NCBI GenBank assembly: GCA_005502925.1
Contig: SCPD01000003.1
Coordinates: forward strand, 248,001 to 312,000
Direction of reading: 5' to 3'
DNA length: 64,000 nt
Source of the DNA: Rhizobiales bacterium Y(2018)
Lineage (GTDB): Bacteria; Pseudomonadota; Alphaproteobacteria; Rhizobiales; Aestuariivirgaceae
Made by a program: the position numbers and the translations under genes. Numbering within the stretch: the first letter of the stretch is position 1; each line of letters starts with the position of its first letter. The notes beneath the pieces were generated by a model that ran no database searches, was not told the DNA's origin, and was given only the letters and a program-made list of their open reading frames with translations. Of this stretch, positions 1 through 8,323 are shown in pieces.

Positions 1-642
1 GGTTTTCTCTTCGATCCTGCCGAGGCCGAAGAGAACGAGCTTCGCCCCTGGCGCCAGCTTCTCCGGACGGGCCACGATCGGACCACCAGTCGATCCGAGT
101 GCGAAGCCATTGAAAGGAATGGGCGGTGCGAAGGCGGCCGCCTCATTGAGATCGCCATGCGCGGCGATCGCCTCGATCGTCTCGAAGATCTGGGCCTTCT
201 CGTCCTGGCCGGGGACGCTCATCACCTTGAAGCCCTTGCGGATGCGCGTCTCGGCGCCGGCATCCAGCGCGAAGCTCAGCAATGTCTCGGCGGCCAGGCC
301 CGGACGCAGACGATAGCCAAGCAAACGCGTCAGGCGCAGAAGCGAATCCCGTTCACGCGCCGTGCGCAGATAGAGCTCATTGGCGATGCGCTCATTGTAG
401 AAGCTCAAGACATCCGCGGCCGCGGCGAAAAGCTCGAGGATGGTTATGGCATAGTCATCGCTCTCGCGCGTGGTGAGATGGGCGAGCGCCGCCTCTTGCG
501 AGATCGACAGCAGCATCGCCTCGCGGAAACTGGCGCAAGTGCCGACCCGATAGGCGATCTCGGAAAGTCCAGGACGGTTGAAGATAGCGATGGGTGTGGC
601 GGTCACATCGCCGGAGCAGCCACAGAAACCGTCATGAGCCAT
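1..642 (-). CDS. eCIS putative baseplate assembly protein (3' end cut by window)
   Basis: The first 214 codons of a gene that runs off the left edge. It starts at ATG 642 with GGAGGA upstream, 2 bp after the stop of the preceding large baseplate gene. The visible part includes a helical stretch with residues LLRLTRLLGYRLRPG, typical of the large 'putative baseplate assembly protein' family of phage-tail-like particles (Afp11/Afp12-like wedge components). In the assembled particle such proteins form the baseplate wedges around the spike hub. The N-terminus has a small Cys cluster (FCGCSG). Membership of the family is inferred from pattern and operon position; the C-terminal part is not visible. 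Confidence 0.8.
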   Translation of the reverse strand, partial: MAHDGFCGCSGDVTATPIAIFNRPGLSEIAYRVGTCASFREAMLLSISQEAALAHLTTRESDDYAITILELFAAAADVLSFYNERIANELYLRTARERDSLLRLTRLLGYRLRPGLAAETLLSFALDAGAETRIRKGFKVMSVPGQDEKAQIFETIEAIAAHGDLNEAAAFAPPIPFNGFALGSTGGPIVARPEKLAPGAKLVLFGLGRIEEKT

Positions 643-644
643 GA

Positions 645-3125
645 TCAGAGTCCTCCGACGGCGGTTAGGCGCAGCACGCCGTTCTCGGCGAGATTGCGAT
701 CATTGTCGAGGCGGGGAATCTCGAAGGGCGTCATGATGATGGCGCCTTTGTCGAGCTCACCACGCGAGGGATCCCAATAACGTTTGAAGAGCGTCACCTC
801 GGCCGAATTGACGCCTTCGACCGCGACGACGGCGGCATAAAGCTGCGACAGATAGACGGCGGCGCCGAAGCCGAAGCGTAAGGGGAAGAAGAAGCCGGTC
901 GTACCGTCGCCATAGGCCCGGTTGGACAGAACACGCCCGACCTCGGCCAGCACGTCGCCGCGAAAATGCCCATCACCGACACAGAGGCGGATATCGATCT
1001 CGAGCGGCACATAGATGGCGGCGCGGATATCGAGATCATAGCCGGCAAGCTTGAACCGCGTGAGAAACGCCTTCATGCGCTGGGCGAAGAGCGGCTGCAA
1101 TTCGACTCCGCCCCCCGGCAGACGCTTTAGATTGGCAGGATCGGCCGGATGGATCGCGATGAAAACGGTGTGCCACGAGCCGGTCCAGCGGAAGCTCGCT
1201 TTGGCGGCTGCGACATCCGGATGGCGCAGCGCCATCTCCTCCCAGTCGCGCTCGGTGACGGCGCGGAACTGCACCGCGCGGAAAGCCTCGGGCGCGATCT
1301 GGCGGACCTGCTCGATCGTCTCCGGGATCTCACCGCCCGTGGCGGGCAGCGGCTGCCACACGCGGGTGACCGGCGGAATGACGACGATTCCCGGATCGAC
1401 CAGATGCACCAGCGTCCCCCAACCGGCATTTCCGGAACGCCCGTTGCCGATCCTATAGCGGGCGACGACACGTTCGGCGTCATAGGGACGCCGGCCATAC
1501 TGATCGTCACCGAAACGCAGAGACGTGAGGCCCAGATTGTCGGTCTCCACTACGAAATGCTGGTCGAATGACTGGCTGTCGAGCAGGTTCGGCACCGGCA
1601 GCCACTTTTCGGCGGCGGGCTCGCTCGGGAAGAAAATGTCGAGCCCGATGGCGGGATCCGGCAGATGGCTCAGCGGTGCATCCGGAAGGGTGAGATCCGG
1701 AATGGGCCAGCGGCCGGCGCCCATGCCGGGAAGTCGGATTTCGTTTTTCAGGCTGTCGCGCGTGATGCTGCGCCCATGATCGACGGCGGCGATGTTGCCG
1801 CGCGCCACGGTGACCGGCGCGATCTCCAGATGATCGACGGTCTCGGCCGAGATCCGCGGCGCAAAGGCCAGCATTTCACCCGCGGCGAAGGCAACGCGCA
1901 GCAAGGGCAAGGCCGGATCGGCGGGATTGGTGCGGGGCGTCAGCAGGCCACCGGTCAAAACCGACGTGAAAGCGGCGTCTTCGGTCGCCTGGACGTGATC
2001 GATACGCAGAACCTGGCGGCGCGCGGGATCGGCATCGGCGGCAAGCCCCGTCACCGGGCTCAACACCTCCTCGATGAGCACGAGCTCACCGGCGCGCAGG
2101 TCCGGCCGCGTCGCCGTGCCGGCACTGTCGCGATAAAGAAAAATCTCGCGGCTGTCCTTGGACAGGCAGCACAGCGTATCGCCCCATGTGTGGATACGCA
2201 GCTCATTGTGGAGCTCGAGTACCCGCGTATCCGCCTTCGTCTCGAAAACCAGCGTCTCCGTCAGCGCCGGATCGCCGTCGAAATCTGCGGCGGCCGGAAT
2301 CACGGTGTCGGGCGGGACGACTGCCCCGACGAGCGGAGTTGCAACCATGCTCGTCACTTTCGTCGCCGCCGGGATGACACCATTGGCGCCGGAACCGCCC
2401 TCGAAATGGACGAAGGAACGGGCGGCGCGGCCCTGCCCCATCGCATAATCGATGAGACGGGCATGACGGGCGGCGGAGATCCGGTGCCGGCAGGTATCGA
2501 GATAACTCTCGGTGCCGGGACCGGCATCCTGGTAATAGCTCAGATAATCGGCGGCATAGGCCAAGAGCTCGACCAGCGTCATGCCGAGATCGGCCGGAAG
2601 GCGCTCCTGCCAGCCGGGATTGCGCTCGGCGATCAGATCGACCATCAGGCGCCGGAAGCTCTGATAGTCCTTGGCGAGATAGTCGAGCGCCGGCTCTGGA
2701 CGCTGCGCATCCGGGCAATCGGATGTTGGGCGGCAGTCGAATTCGCTGGGACAAGCCGCCTTGAAGCTGAAGACCGCCTGATTGCGCTCGAGATCCATCG
2801 AGGGGTGCTCGACTTCGAGCACGTAGGACGAGAAATCGCCCTCACGGTCGACGAGGACCCGCCGCCGCAACGGATCGCCCGCCACGGTTTCGATTGCCGC
2901 CACCTTGATATCGACGATCCGGATGCCGCCCGACACGGTGAAGTTCGAAATGCCGAGCGCCGGCGGCGCTTTCAGGAAGTTGACATCGAGGATGAAGCGG
3001 TTCGCCGGCTCGCGGCGGAATTCGACGAAGTCGATGCCGTTCAGCGGATGCGCCGGGTCGAGCAGAACACCGGACCGATGTTCATCCCCGCATAACAATG
3101 TGCCGTCCGCCGATAATACCGTCAT
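645..3125 (-). CDS. eCIS baseplate assembly protein (gpJ-like, Afp11 type)
   Basis: An 826-aa protein of the large baseplate wedge family (phage P2 gpJ / Afp11-like). The central part has residues YLAKDYQSFRRLMVDLIAER and an adjoining LAYAADYLSYYQD segment, a hallmark of eCIS baseplate J proteins. The C-terminal half (after about residue 600) has the J-type repeat region with VTERDWEEMALRHPDVAAA. The frame is open further upstream, but ATG 3125 is chosen: it is preceded by GAGGT and lies 7 bp after the gp25-like stop, whereas upstream starts would overlap that gene. Expected to form the baseplate wedge with the gp25-like protein encoded just before it. Confidence 0.88.
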   Translation of the reverse strand: MTVLSADGTLLCGDEHRSGVLLDPAHPLNGIDFVEFRREPANRFILDVNFLKAPPALGISNFTVSGGIRIVDIKVAAIETVAGDPLRRRVLVDREGDFSSYVLEVEHPSMDLERNQAVFSFKAACPSEFDCRPTSDCPDAQRPEPALDYLAKDYQSFRRLMVDLIAERNPGWQERLPADLGMTLVELLAYAADYLSYYQDAGPGTESYLDTCRHRISAARHARLIDYAMGQGRAARSFVHFEGGSGANGVIPAATKVTSMVATPLVGAVVPPDTVIPAAADFDGDPALTETLVFETKADTRVLELHNELRIHTWGDTLCCLSKDSREIFLYRDSAGTATRPDLRAGELVLIEEVLSPVTGLAADADPARRQVLRIDHVQATEDAAFTSVLTGGLLTPRTNPADPALPLLRVAFAAGEMLAFAPRISAETVDHLEIAPVTVARGNIAAVDHGRSITRDSLKNEIRLPGMGAGRWPIPDLTLPDAPLSHLPDPAIGLDIFFPSEPAAEKWLPVPNLLDSQSFDQHFVVETDNLGLTSLRFGDDQYGRRPYDAERVVARYRIGNGRSGNAGWGTLVHLVDPGIVVIPPVTRVWQPLPATGGEIPETIEQVRQIAPEAFRAVQFRAVTERDWEEMALRHPDVAAAKASFRWTGSWHTVFIAIHPADPANLKRLPGGGVELQPLFAQRMKAFLTRFKLAGYDLDIRAAIYVPLEIDIRLCVGDGHFRGDVLAEVGRVLSNRAYGDGTTGFFFPLRFGFGAAVYLSQLYAAVVAVEGVNSAEVTLFKRYWDPSRGELDKGAIIMTPFEIPRLDNDRNLAENGVLRLTAVGGL

Positions 3126-3132
3126 GGTAACC

Positions 3133-3510
3133 TCACACCGGAACCGGATGCCGGAAGACCTCGACGCGCCGTTCGCCGGTCCCACGGCGCATGTAGGAAA
3201 TCCGGATTTCGAGCGTTCCCTCACTGGCCGCCGTCTCGACCTTTTCGAGCGAGATCACCGGATCGAGCCAACGGATGAGAGCGCCATGAATGAGCTGCTC
3301 TGTTGCTGCGGCAAGCGCATCGGAAAGCGGGGCAAAGACGAGTTGCTTCACGCCGCAGCCAAATTCCGGCCGATTGACCCTCTCGCCGGGCGCCGTAAAC
3401 AGCACGAGCGCGATCATGTCGCGGATATGGTCGTCACTGCCGGTGCGGCTGGTGCGCCCGCGCTCATCCTGTGTGAATGGAAAGTCAAAATATGATCGGG
3501 CCTCGTCCAT
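3133..3510 (-). CDS. eCIS gp25/gpW-like baseplate wedge protein
   Basis: A 125-aa protein with the features of the gpW/gp25 family (T4 gp25, Afp9): an early DHIRDMIALVLFTAPGER segment, then NRPEFGCGVKQLVFAPLSD, then a C-terminal beta strand pair (LEIRISYMRR). These small proteins have a lysozyme-like fold without activity and link sheath initiation to the baseplate wedge. Length matches the family. The start ATG shares its A with the TGA stop of the preceding 91-aa gene, which suggests translational coupling. Confidence 0.9.
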   Translation of the reverse strand: MDEARSYFDFPFTQDERGRTSRTGSDDHIRDMIALVLFTAPGERVNRPEFGCGVKQLVFAPLSDALAAATEQLIHGALIRWLDPVISLEKVETAASEGTLEIRISYMRRGTGERRVEVFRHPVPV

Positions 3511-3785
3511 CAGGTGAAATCCACATCGACGACGGTGACGGGTTTGGTCTGATTGTGCTCACAGAAAACCTTGATTGAGTCTTTGCGCTGCTCGATATGA
3601 CGAACGACGCCACGCGCAATGGCGATGAAGAAACGCCTCCGGTCGCGCACGCTCTGCTCGGAGCCGTCCATGCTCATCGGCGGCAGGCCGTCGGCGACCA
3701 TCATGGCATTGAGCTCGCTTTCGATCTCCGCCGCCATCGAATTGGCGAAACTGGCGAGCGAACCGGGTTTGAGTTGCGTGGCCAT
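3510..3785 (-). CDS. small conserved eCIS operon protein of unknown function
   Basis: A 91-aa soluble protein with no signal peptide or membrane segment, encoded between the gpV-like spike and the gp25-like wedge gene. It is helical at the N-terminus (residues 8-30) and rich in charged residues around 45-60 (VRDRRRFFIAIARGV). In the antifeeding prophage a PAAR tip protein lies near this position, but no PAAR-type repeats are visible here, so I do not call it PAAR. The stop overlaps the next start by one base. It is kept as a real gene because it fills the operon exactly and codon use matches its neighbours. Confidence 0.7.
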   Translation of the reverse strand: MATQLKPGSLASFANSMAAEIESELNAMMVADGLPPMSMDGSEQSVRDRRRFFIAIARGVVRHIEQRKDSIKVFCEHNQTKPVTVVDVDFT

Positions 3786-3795
3786 CGTTCTGACC

Positions 3796-4503
3796 TCACT
3801 CCAGCAATACTTTGACCGACAGAAGGTCGGGCTTGGGTGGCGGCATCTGCATCACCGGCGGCGCCGGCGTGACCGGCAAGATGCCGAGCGCCAGTTCGCC
3901 TGGATGCACATGGGTGTTGAACAAGGCGACGAGCTGCGAAAGATAGGCGAAGAGTTGGTCGCCGATCACCGCCGGATGCGCGGCGCTGTCACTGCCATGG
4001 CGCACCAGCGGCGCGCTCGAAACGACTTCCACCGCGCCTTTGACCGTCACGGTGCCGGTCGCGGCGTTCACTTCCACTGAATTGAGCGCGACGCCATCCG
4101 TCAAACTGATCGTCTGCGCCGCGTCGTCCATCACCACGGTGAGGCCGGTCTCGGTGCGCCAGATGCGCGTGGTCGGCTGGCTCAACTCGCCGGGCGGCTT
4201 TCTCGGCAGCTCGCCCTTGCCCCAGTAGCAACCGGTCCAGATCGGCTGTGATGTGTCGCCGTCCTCGAATTCGATCCACACGCCAGCGCCGATCGGCGGG
4301 ATGGAAAAGAAGCCCGAGGTCGGTCCGCCATAGGGGACGCAGGGCCAGGCCCAGCCGGTCGGCACGCCTTTCAGCACACGGGGAACAAAGGCCTGAAGAC
4401 GGCCATAGCCGTCGGGATCGAAATTATTCGCCACCGTGCCCTTGTGTTTGCCGAAGACTTTTCTTCCGGTTCTCGGGGCCTCTGATCTTGCAGCGTTCAA
4501 CAT
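3796..4503 (-). CDS. eCIS spike protein, gpV/gp5 OB-fold type
   Basis: A 235-aa protein. The N-terminal OB-fold region carries the family pattern GKHKGTVANNFDPDGYGRLQ followed by FVPRV, then VPYGGPTSGFFSIPPIGAGVWIEFEDGD, as in phage baseplate V / gp5 / VgrG spike domains. The mid-section (residues about 125-170) has alternating hydrophobic residues compatible with a beta-helix, and the C-terminus is proline-rich. It would form the central needle below the tube. The open frame begins with GTG 4521 overlapping the hub stop, but ATG 4503 has a better Shine-Dalgarno (GAGGG, 7 nt). In Afp/PVC the hub and spike are one fused protein; here they are two genes. Confidence 0.88.
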   Translation of the reverse strand: MLNAARSEAPRTGRKVFGKHKGTVANNFDPDGYGRLQAFVPRVLKGVPTGWAWPCVPYGGPTSGFFSIPPIGAGVWIEFEDGDTSQPIWTGCYWGKGELPRKPPGELSQPTTRIWRTETGLTVVMDDAAQTISLTDGVALNSVEVNAATGTVTVKGAVEVVSSAPLVRHGSDSAAHPAVIGDQLFAYLSQLVALFNTHVHPGELALGILPVTPAPPVMQMPPPKPDLLSVKVLLE

Positions 4504-4517
4504 CCGTTTTCCCTCTC

Positions 4518-5651
4518 TCACGCGACCGCGGCCAGCGGATCGACAAAGACTTCCGCGCCGGTGAGACCGACGGCGTTGCGCCAGGCGGTGAAGCTCTGGC
4601 GGTAATCGTCCCGCGAGATGTGGTGCGAGACCTGGTCGACATAATAGAGACCGCTGTTCTGGCGCCCGGCACCGCGCACCAGCACCGGCAGGCCGACGCG
4701 CAGCGGCCGCGCGAGCTTGATACCGTCGACCTCGCCTTGTGCCAGGATCGCCCGGCTGGTCGCCGACGCCCGCGCCATCGCTCTCAGCTGCGCTTCCGTC
4801 GGATTGGCGGCGCCATCGCCGAATTGCTGCTCCACCGGCGGCGGAAGAATGCGGAACAATGACGGCTCCATGCCCATCGGCAGCTCAGCCGACATCAGCC
4901 CGAAGGATGGCCGTGGCGCCCTGGTCACCGGGTCGACCATCAACCCCATGACGCCGGTCGGCGACAGCATGTCGTTCGCCACCGTGAACTGAGTAAGATT
5001 CGACTGGATGCCGAAGTCGATCGACAGCACGCCCTGATGCGGCACGAAGGTGTAGGGCCGGTGCAAATGCCCGACATCCCGGCCAGTGATCGGATCGGGC
5101 TGGACGAACAGATCGAGATTGTAGGCATAGGCCAGCTCGAACAGGAACGCCGCATCATAGATGCGCTGCATCGTGGTCGTGTCCATGATGGTGCGGGTCG
5201 GCGGCAGCGCATCGATGAGCGGCAGGATCGCGTATTTGGCGAAAATGGTCGCGGCGATCTCGCTCTCGGACAGATTGGGCCAGGGAAACGTCTCCTGGTT
5301 GTTGGCCATCCGCGTGCCGAGCGCATCCATGCCCACCACTTCGAGGCGCGACGTGCCGGGCGCATCGCCGGCGCTCAGCTGCGCATCCTTGATATAGCCA
5401 TTGATCAGAACCTGCGGGACCGGAAGCCCGGCGGCGATGCTGATCTTCACCGGCATCATCGGGCGGAAGATATCGATCGCCAGCGCGTCGAAATCACCGA
5501 ACGAATTGCGCGACAGCTCGAAATGCAGACGGAAGATCGACGCCTGGCCGATCGAGGTCTCGATGTCGATCGCCCGCAGCGCCTGGAAGAACGGCATGGG
5601 CATCGGCGCGAAGGCCACTTGGACGCTGAACCATGAGGGAAGCAGGCCCAT
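4518..5651 (-). CDS. eCIS hub protein, phage late control D / gp27-like
   Basis: A 377-aa protein of the gpD/gp27 hub family. Residues ALRAIDIETSIGQASIFRLHFELS match the start of the first hub barrel, and FLFELAYAYNLDLFVQ with a later KLARPLRVGLPVLVRG are typical of the family. The trimeric hub connects tube and spike. The frame opens at GTG 5660, but that codon abuts the Shine-Dalgarno; ATG 5651 lies 8 nt from GGAGGT and 1 nt past the previous stop, so it is preferred. The gpV-like spike follows directly, so together they make the equivalent of a VgrG or Afp8. Confidence 0.88.
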   Translation of the reverse strand: MGLLPSWFSVQVAFAPMPMPFFQALRAIDIETSIGQASIFRLHFELSRNSFGDFDALAIDIFRPMMPVKISIAAGLPVPQVLINGYIKDAQLSAGDAPGTSRLEVVGMDALGTRMANNQETFPWPNLSESEIAATIFAKYAILPLIDALPPTRTIMDTTTMQRIYDAAFLFELAYAYNLDLFVQPDPITGRDVGHLHRPYTFVPHQGVLSIDFGIQSNLTQFTVANDMLSPTGVMGLMVDPVTRAPRPSFGLMSAELPMGMEPSLFRILPPPVEQQFGDGAANPTEAQLRAMARASATSRAILAQGEVDGIKLARPLRVGLPVLVRGAGRQNSGLYYVDQVSHHISRDDYRQSFTAWRNAVGLTGAEVFVDPLAAVA

Positions 5652-5652
5652 C

Positions 5653-5946
5653 TCAGCCACCTCCCTCGGGCGCCGGCACGGCGACGGCTGAGCCCGGCTC
5701 CTCAGTCAGATCGGCCGGGCGGCGCACGAGGTTGAGATCGCATAGCCGCCAGAACTGCTCCGGATCACCGATCGTCCGGAAGGCAAGGAGATCCGGCCTC
5801 TCGCCCTGCTCGACCGAGGTGAAGAGCCGGGGCGGTGTCGCATTCTGCGGAATGAAGCGCATCCGCTTGTAGCGGATGGTCCTCTCATCCTTGCCCGTCA
5901 AAGTCGCCTCGGTGATATTTTCGTAACGGCTGCCGCGGAAGAACAT
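5653..5946 (-). CDS. eCIS LysM-like tail protein (Afp7 / tail protein X type)
   Basis: A 97-aa protein. It opens with FFRGSRYENI, then a YKRMRFIP strand, then a LysM-like half (VEQGERPDLLAFRTIGDPEQ followed by FWRLCDLNL), which is the usual layout of Afp7/tail-protein-X relatives that join the inner tube to the hub. Start ATG 5946 has a strong AGGAGGG Shine-Dalgarno; a longer frame upstream would overlap the preceding gene. The C-terminus ends in a short Pro/Gly tail. Function is inferred from the family: an adaptor between tube and hub, not a peptidoglycan enzyme. Confidence 0.8.
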   Translation of the reverse strand: MFFRGSRYENITEATLTGKDERTIRYKRMRFIPQNATPPRLFTSVEQGERPDLLAFRTIGDPEQFWRLCDLNLVRRPADLTEEPGSAVAVPAPEGGG

Positions 5947-5956
5947 CGATGCCCTC

Positions 5957-6613
5957 CTAGAGCCGGCCCAGCGCCGCAATGGCGCCGGCCGCACTGAACT
6001 TGTTGAGATTGGAGATCACTTCCTTCTGGGTGAAGGCGGCGAGATAGACCCAGTAGCCGGGATTGGTGACGTCGAGATCGCGATAGGTGAGCACCCTGAC
6101 GGTCAGATCGGCCTTGGCGCGGATCGGATTGAGCTTCTGGTCGAAGGCCTCTTCCTTGATCGAGAGGCTCTGGATCTGCACCGGCAGGACACGGCGCGGT
6201 CCCCAGACAAGGAGCGTCAAAGGCGCCGTCTCACTGAGAATGAAAGCGGTGCCGGCGAGCGCCAGAGCCTCATTGGCGACGACGATCGGATAGGACGGAT
6301 AGACCAGGCGCTCGATCGCGGCGATGACCGGATGCAGGCCGTTCTCGACCACGGTGGCATTCTCGCCCGGCTTCTCCAGCTGATCGGCGGCATCGATCTC
6401 GATGGAAAAGGTCAATGTCTCCTGCGGCGGGCCGTTGACGCGATTGGTCTCGCCGCGACCGCCACCGCCTGCCGCCGCCTGGCTCTGCAGGGACCGGGAG
6501 ACTTCATCCGGATTATACTGGAAGGCGATCACCAGCGGCTGCGTCGAGGGCAGGCGATAGGCGACGAGTCCGCCTTTCATGACGCGCGGGCTGCCCGGAA
6601 ATTCAGATGCCAT
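5957..6613 (-). CDS. eCIS tube adaptor protein (CIS_tube family)
   Basis: A 218-aa protein matching the 'contractile injection system tube protein' family. Typical residues are IAFQYNPDEVSRSL near position 28, the segment PPQETLTFSIEIDAADQLE, and the C-terminal VRVLTYRDLDVTNPGYW. These proteins sit at the top of the baseplate hub and nucleate the inner tube. Length is usual. It follows the DUF4157 protein by 18 bp and precedes the LysM-like protein by 10 bp, an arrangement repeated in many eCIS clusters. Confidence 0.88.
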   Translation of the reverse strand: MASEFPGSPRVMKGGLVAYRLPSTQPLVIAFQYNPDEVSRSLQSQAAAGGGGRGETNRVNGPPQETLTFSIEIDAADQLEKPGENATVVENGLHPVIAAIERLVYPSYPIVVANEALALAGTAFILSETAPLTLLVWGPRRVLPVQIQSLSIKEEAFDQKLNPIRAKADLTVRVLTYRDLDVTNPGYWVYLAAFTQKEVISNLNKFSAAGAIAALGRL

Positions 6614-6631
6614 GTGCCGTTCTCTCTTTCA

Positions 6632-8317
6632 TCACAAGGGTATCTCGAGGGCATATTTGGATGAGGCTTCATCGACGAGCTTGAAGCCGCGCTTGAGCAG
6701 GCTGTCGATCAGGCCTTCGGTATTGACGACGACATCCGCCTCGAGCCGCAATGTCTTGGCGCCAAGGCTCCTGGCCATCTCCGTCGCCGATTTGCGGAAC
6801 GTGAAAAAGGCCTTGATCATGTTGGACGGCTCGCCCTTCGATGCCGCCGACAGAACCCCGGCCACGAGCGTATCGCCTTCCCTGATGAAGTATGGTGTAA
6901 ATTCGATGCCGCCCCGCTCGATCTGGCCGAACACCTTCTGGCCGAGAGCGAACTGGCCGATATCGTGCTCGGTGACACCCATCGTCTTCAGCGTGGAATT
7001 GACCTCGGCCGGCACCGCCTTGGCGACGGTCGAACCGGCGACGCGACGCGCCGTCGTCGTGCCGAGGCCGACGCCGACATTCTTGGGGATGCCGCCCGCG
7101 CCGGCGTAACCGCCAATGGCCGCCGTGCCGCCAATGCCGATCTTCACGGCCATATCGACCTGCTCCTCATAACGCACGAGCGAGCTCTGCAGCACGCCGC
7201 ACAAGGTCGGTGCGGTGAGCATGTTGATATGCGACGGCACGATGCGGCCGGTGCCCTTCTCGACATAGAACTTCACTTCGGAAGAATATTTAGTGCGGAT
7301 CTCGTCGAAGGTGGCGGTGCGCGGAACCTTGTCGCTTTCGCGGAAGAAGCGTGCTTCTTTGTTCGCTGACGAGAAGGGATGCAGCAGATGCCGCGGGGTC
7401 GTGTAGTCGACCTCCACGACCGGCGGTTTCATCCACTTCGCCACCAGCCCCAGCTCGTATTTGGTGCCGTCCTTGTAATGGATGATGGCGAGCTCGGCGG
7501 TGAAATATTCGACCTTGGTGATCTCATTGTCGATATAGGTCGGGAACTCCTTGAAGCGGTCGAAACCGGTCGCCATCGGATCGACGGCCGGGGTCTTCTT
7601 CTCTTCCTCCCCCATATCGATCTCTTCACGCGTGACTTCGACGAGCACCGGCTTGACCTCGGCGACATAGGCGTCGAAGGCATCGCCATTGAAGAATTGC
7701 AGCTTCGCATTGACCTCGGCGCGGTCATCCGCCGACAATGTTCCAGCCTTGCGCAGGCGCTTGGCGTCGGACTTGCCGAGGGAACGCGCATATCGGATAT
7801 CGGTGGCGCGCTTCGGGTCATAGGCAAAGGCCCATTCCATCGGCATCTGGATCTCGCCTTTGTCGTCGGGCTGGCGCTGGATGGTCGGATTGCCGCCGCG
7901 CTGCTGCACGACATGGGTCAGCTCATGGGCGAGCAGCCCGGTGTCGTGGCCGCTCTTGGCGAAGGCGATATCACGGCCAAAGGTGAAGGCGCGCGCGCCA
8001 ATGCCTTGCGCCGCCTGTCTCGCCTGATCGTGCGTATGGAGACGCACATCGGAGAAATCATGGCCGAATCGCGGCTCGAAATAAGCACGCTGCTCGGCGT
8101 TGAGAGGGACGCCACCTCGCGCCAGAGCGTCGGTCGCTCTTGGACTTTCAATGGAAGAAGCCTCGGCCTTGCCCGTCACACCAACCGAATGATTGGAAGC
8201 GATAGCCCGTGATGCGTGGTCGGCCTCGCGCTCCAACGGATCATGCACCGGCCCGGTGCCGCGCGCGGGTGCGGAGCGCCGCGTGTCTGCCAGAGAAATC
8301 TGCTCGTGCCTGGTCAT
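6632..8317 (-). CDS. DUF4157 protein, candidate eCIS cargo with GNAT-like C-terminus
   Basis: A 561-aa protein. The N-terminal DUF4157 module has an LEREAD box (residues 28-33), YFEPRFGHDFSDVRLHTH (79-96) and a zinc-protease HExxH motif HELTH (131-135). The middle is mixed alpha/beta. Residues about 395-440 are glycine- and alanine-rich and could associate with membrane. The last ~90 residues (REGDTLVAGVLS, then SLGAKTLRLEADV, then LLKRGFKL) resemble the end of an N-acetyltransferase (GNAT) fold; this is only a pattern judgement. DUF4157 proteins are known to be encoded in eCIS loci and linked to toxins, so this is a candidate payload. Alternatives are a baseplate accessory or a protease for cargo processing. 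Confidence 0.75.
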   Translation of the reverse strand: MTRHEQISLADTRRSAPARGTGPVHDPLEREADHASRAIASNHSVGVTGKAEASSIESPRATDALARGGVPLNAEQRAYFEPRFGHDFSDVRLHTHDQARQAAQGIGARAFTFGRDIAFAKSGHDTGLLAHELTHVVQQRGGNPTIQRQPDDKGEIQMPMEWAFAYDPKRATDIRYARSLGKSDAKRLRKAGTLSADDRAEVNAKLQFFNGDAFDAYVAEVKPVLVEVTREEIDMGEEEKKTPAVDPMATGFDRFKEFPTYIDNEITKVEYFTAELAIIHYKDGTKYELGLVAKWMKPPVVEVDYTTPRHLLHPFSSANKEARFFRESDKVPRTATFDEIRTKYSSEVKFYVEKGTGRIVPSHINMLTAPTLCGVLQSSLVRYEEQVDMAVKIGIGGTAAIGGYAGAGGIPKNVGVGLGTTTARRVAGSTVAKAVPAEVNSTLKTMGVTEHDIGQFALGQKVFGQIERGGIEFTPYFIREGDTLVAGVLSAASKGEPSNMIKAFFTFRKSATEMARSLGAKTLRLEADVVVNTEGLIDSLLKRGFKLVDEASSKYALEIPL

Positions 8318-8323
8318 TGCCGG

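Noticed and set aside
1665-3095. 476-codon plus-strand frame opposite the gpJ-like gene
   Set aside because: Antisense shadow of a recognised baseplate gene, Arg/Ala/Gly-rich without motifs.
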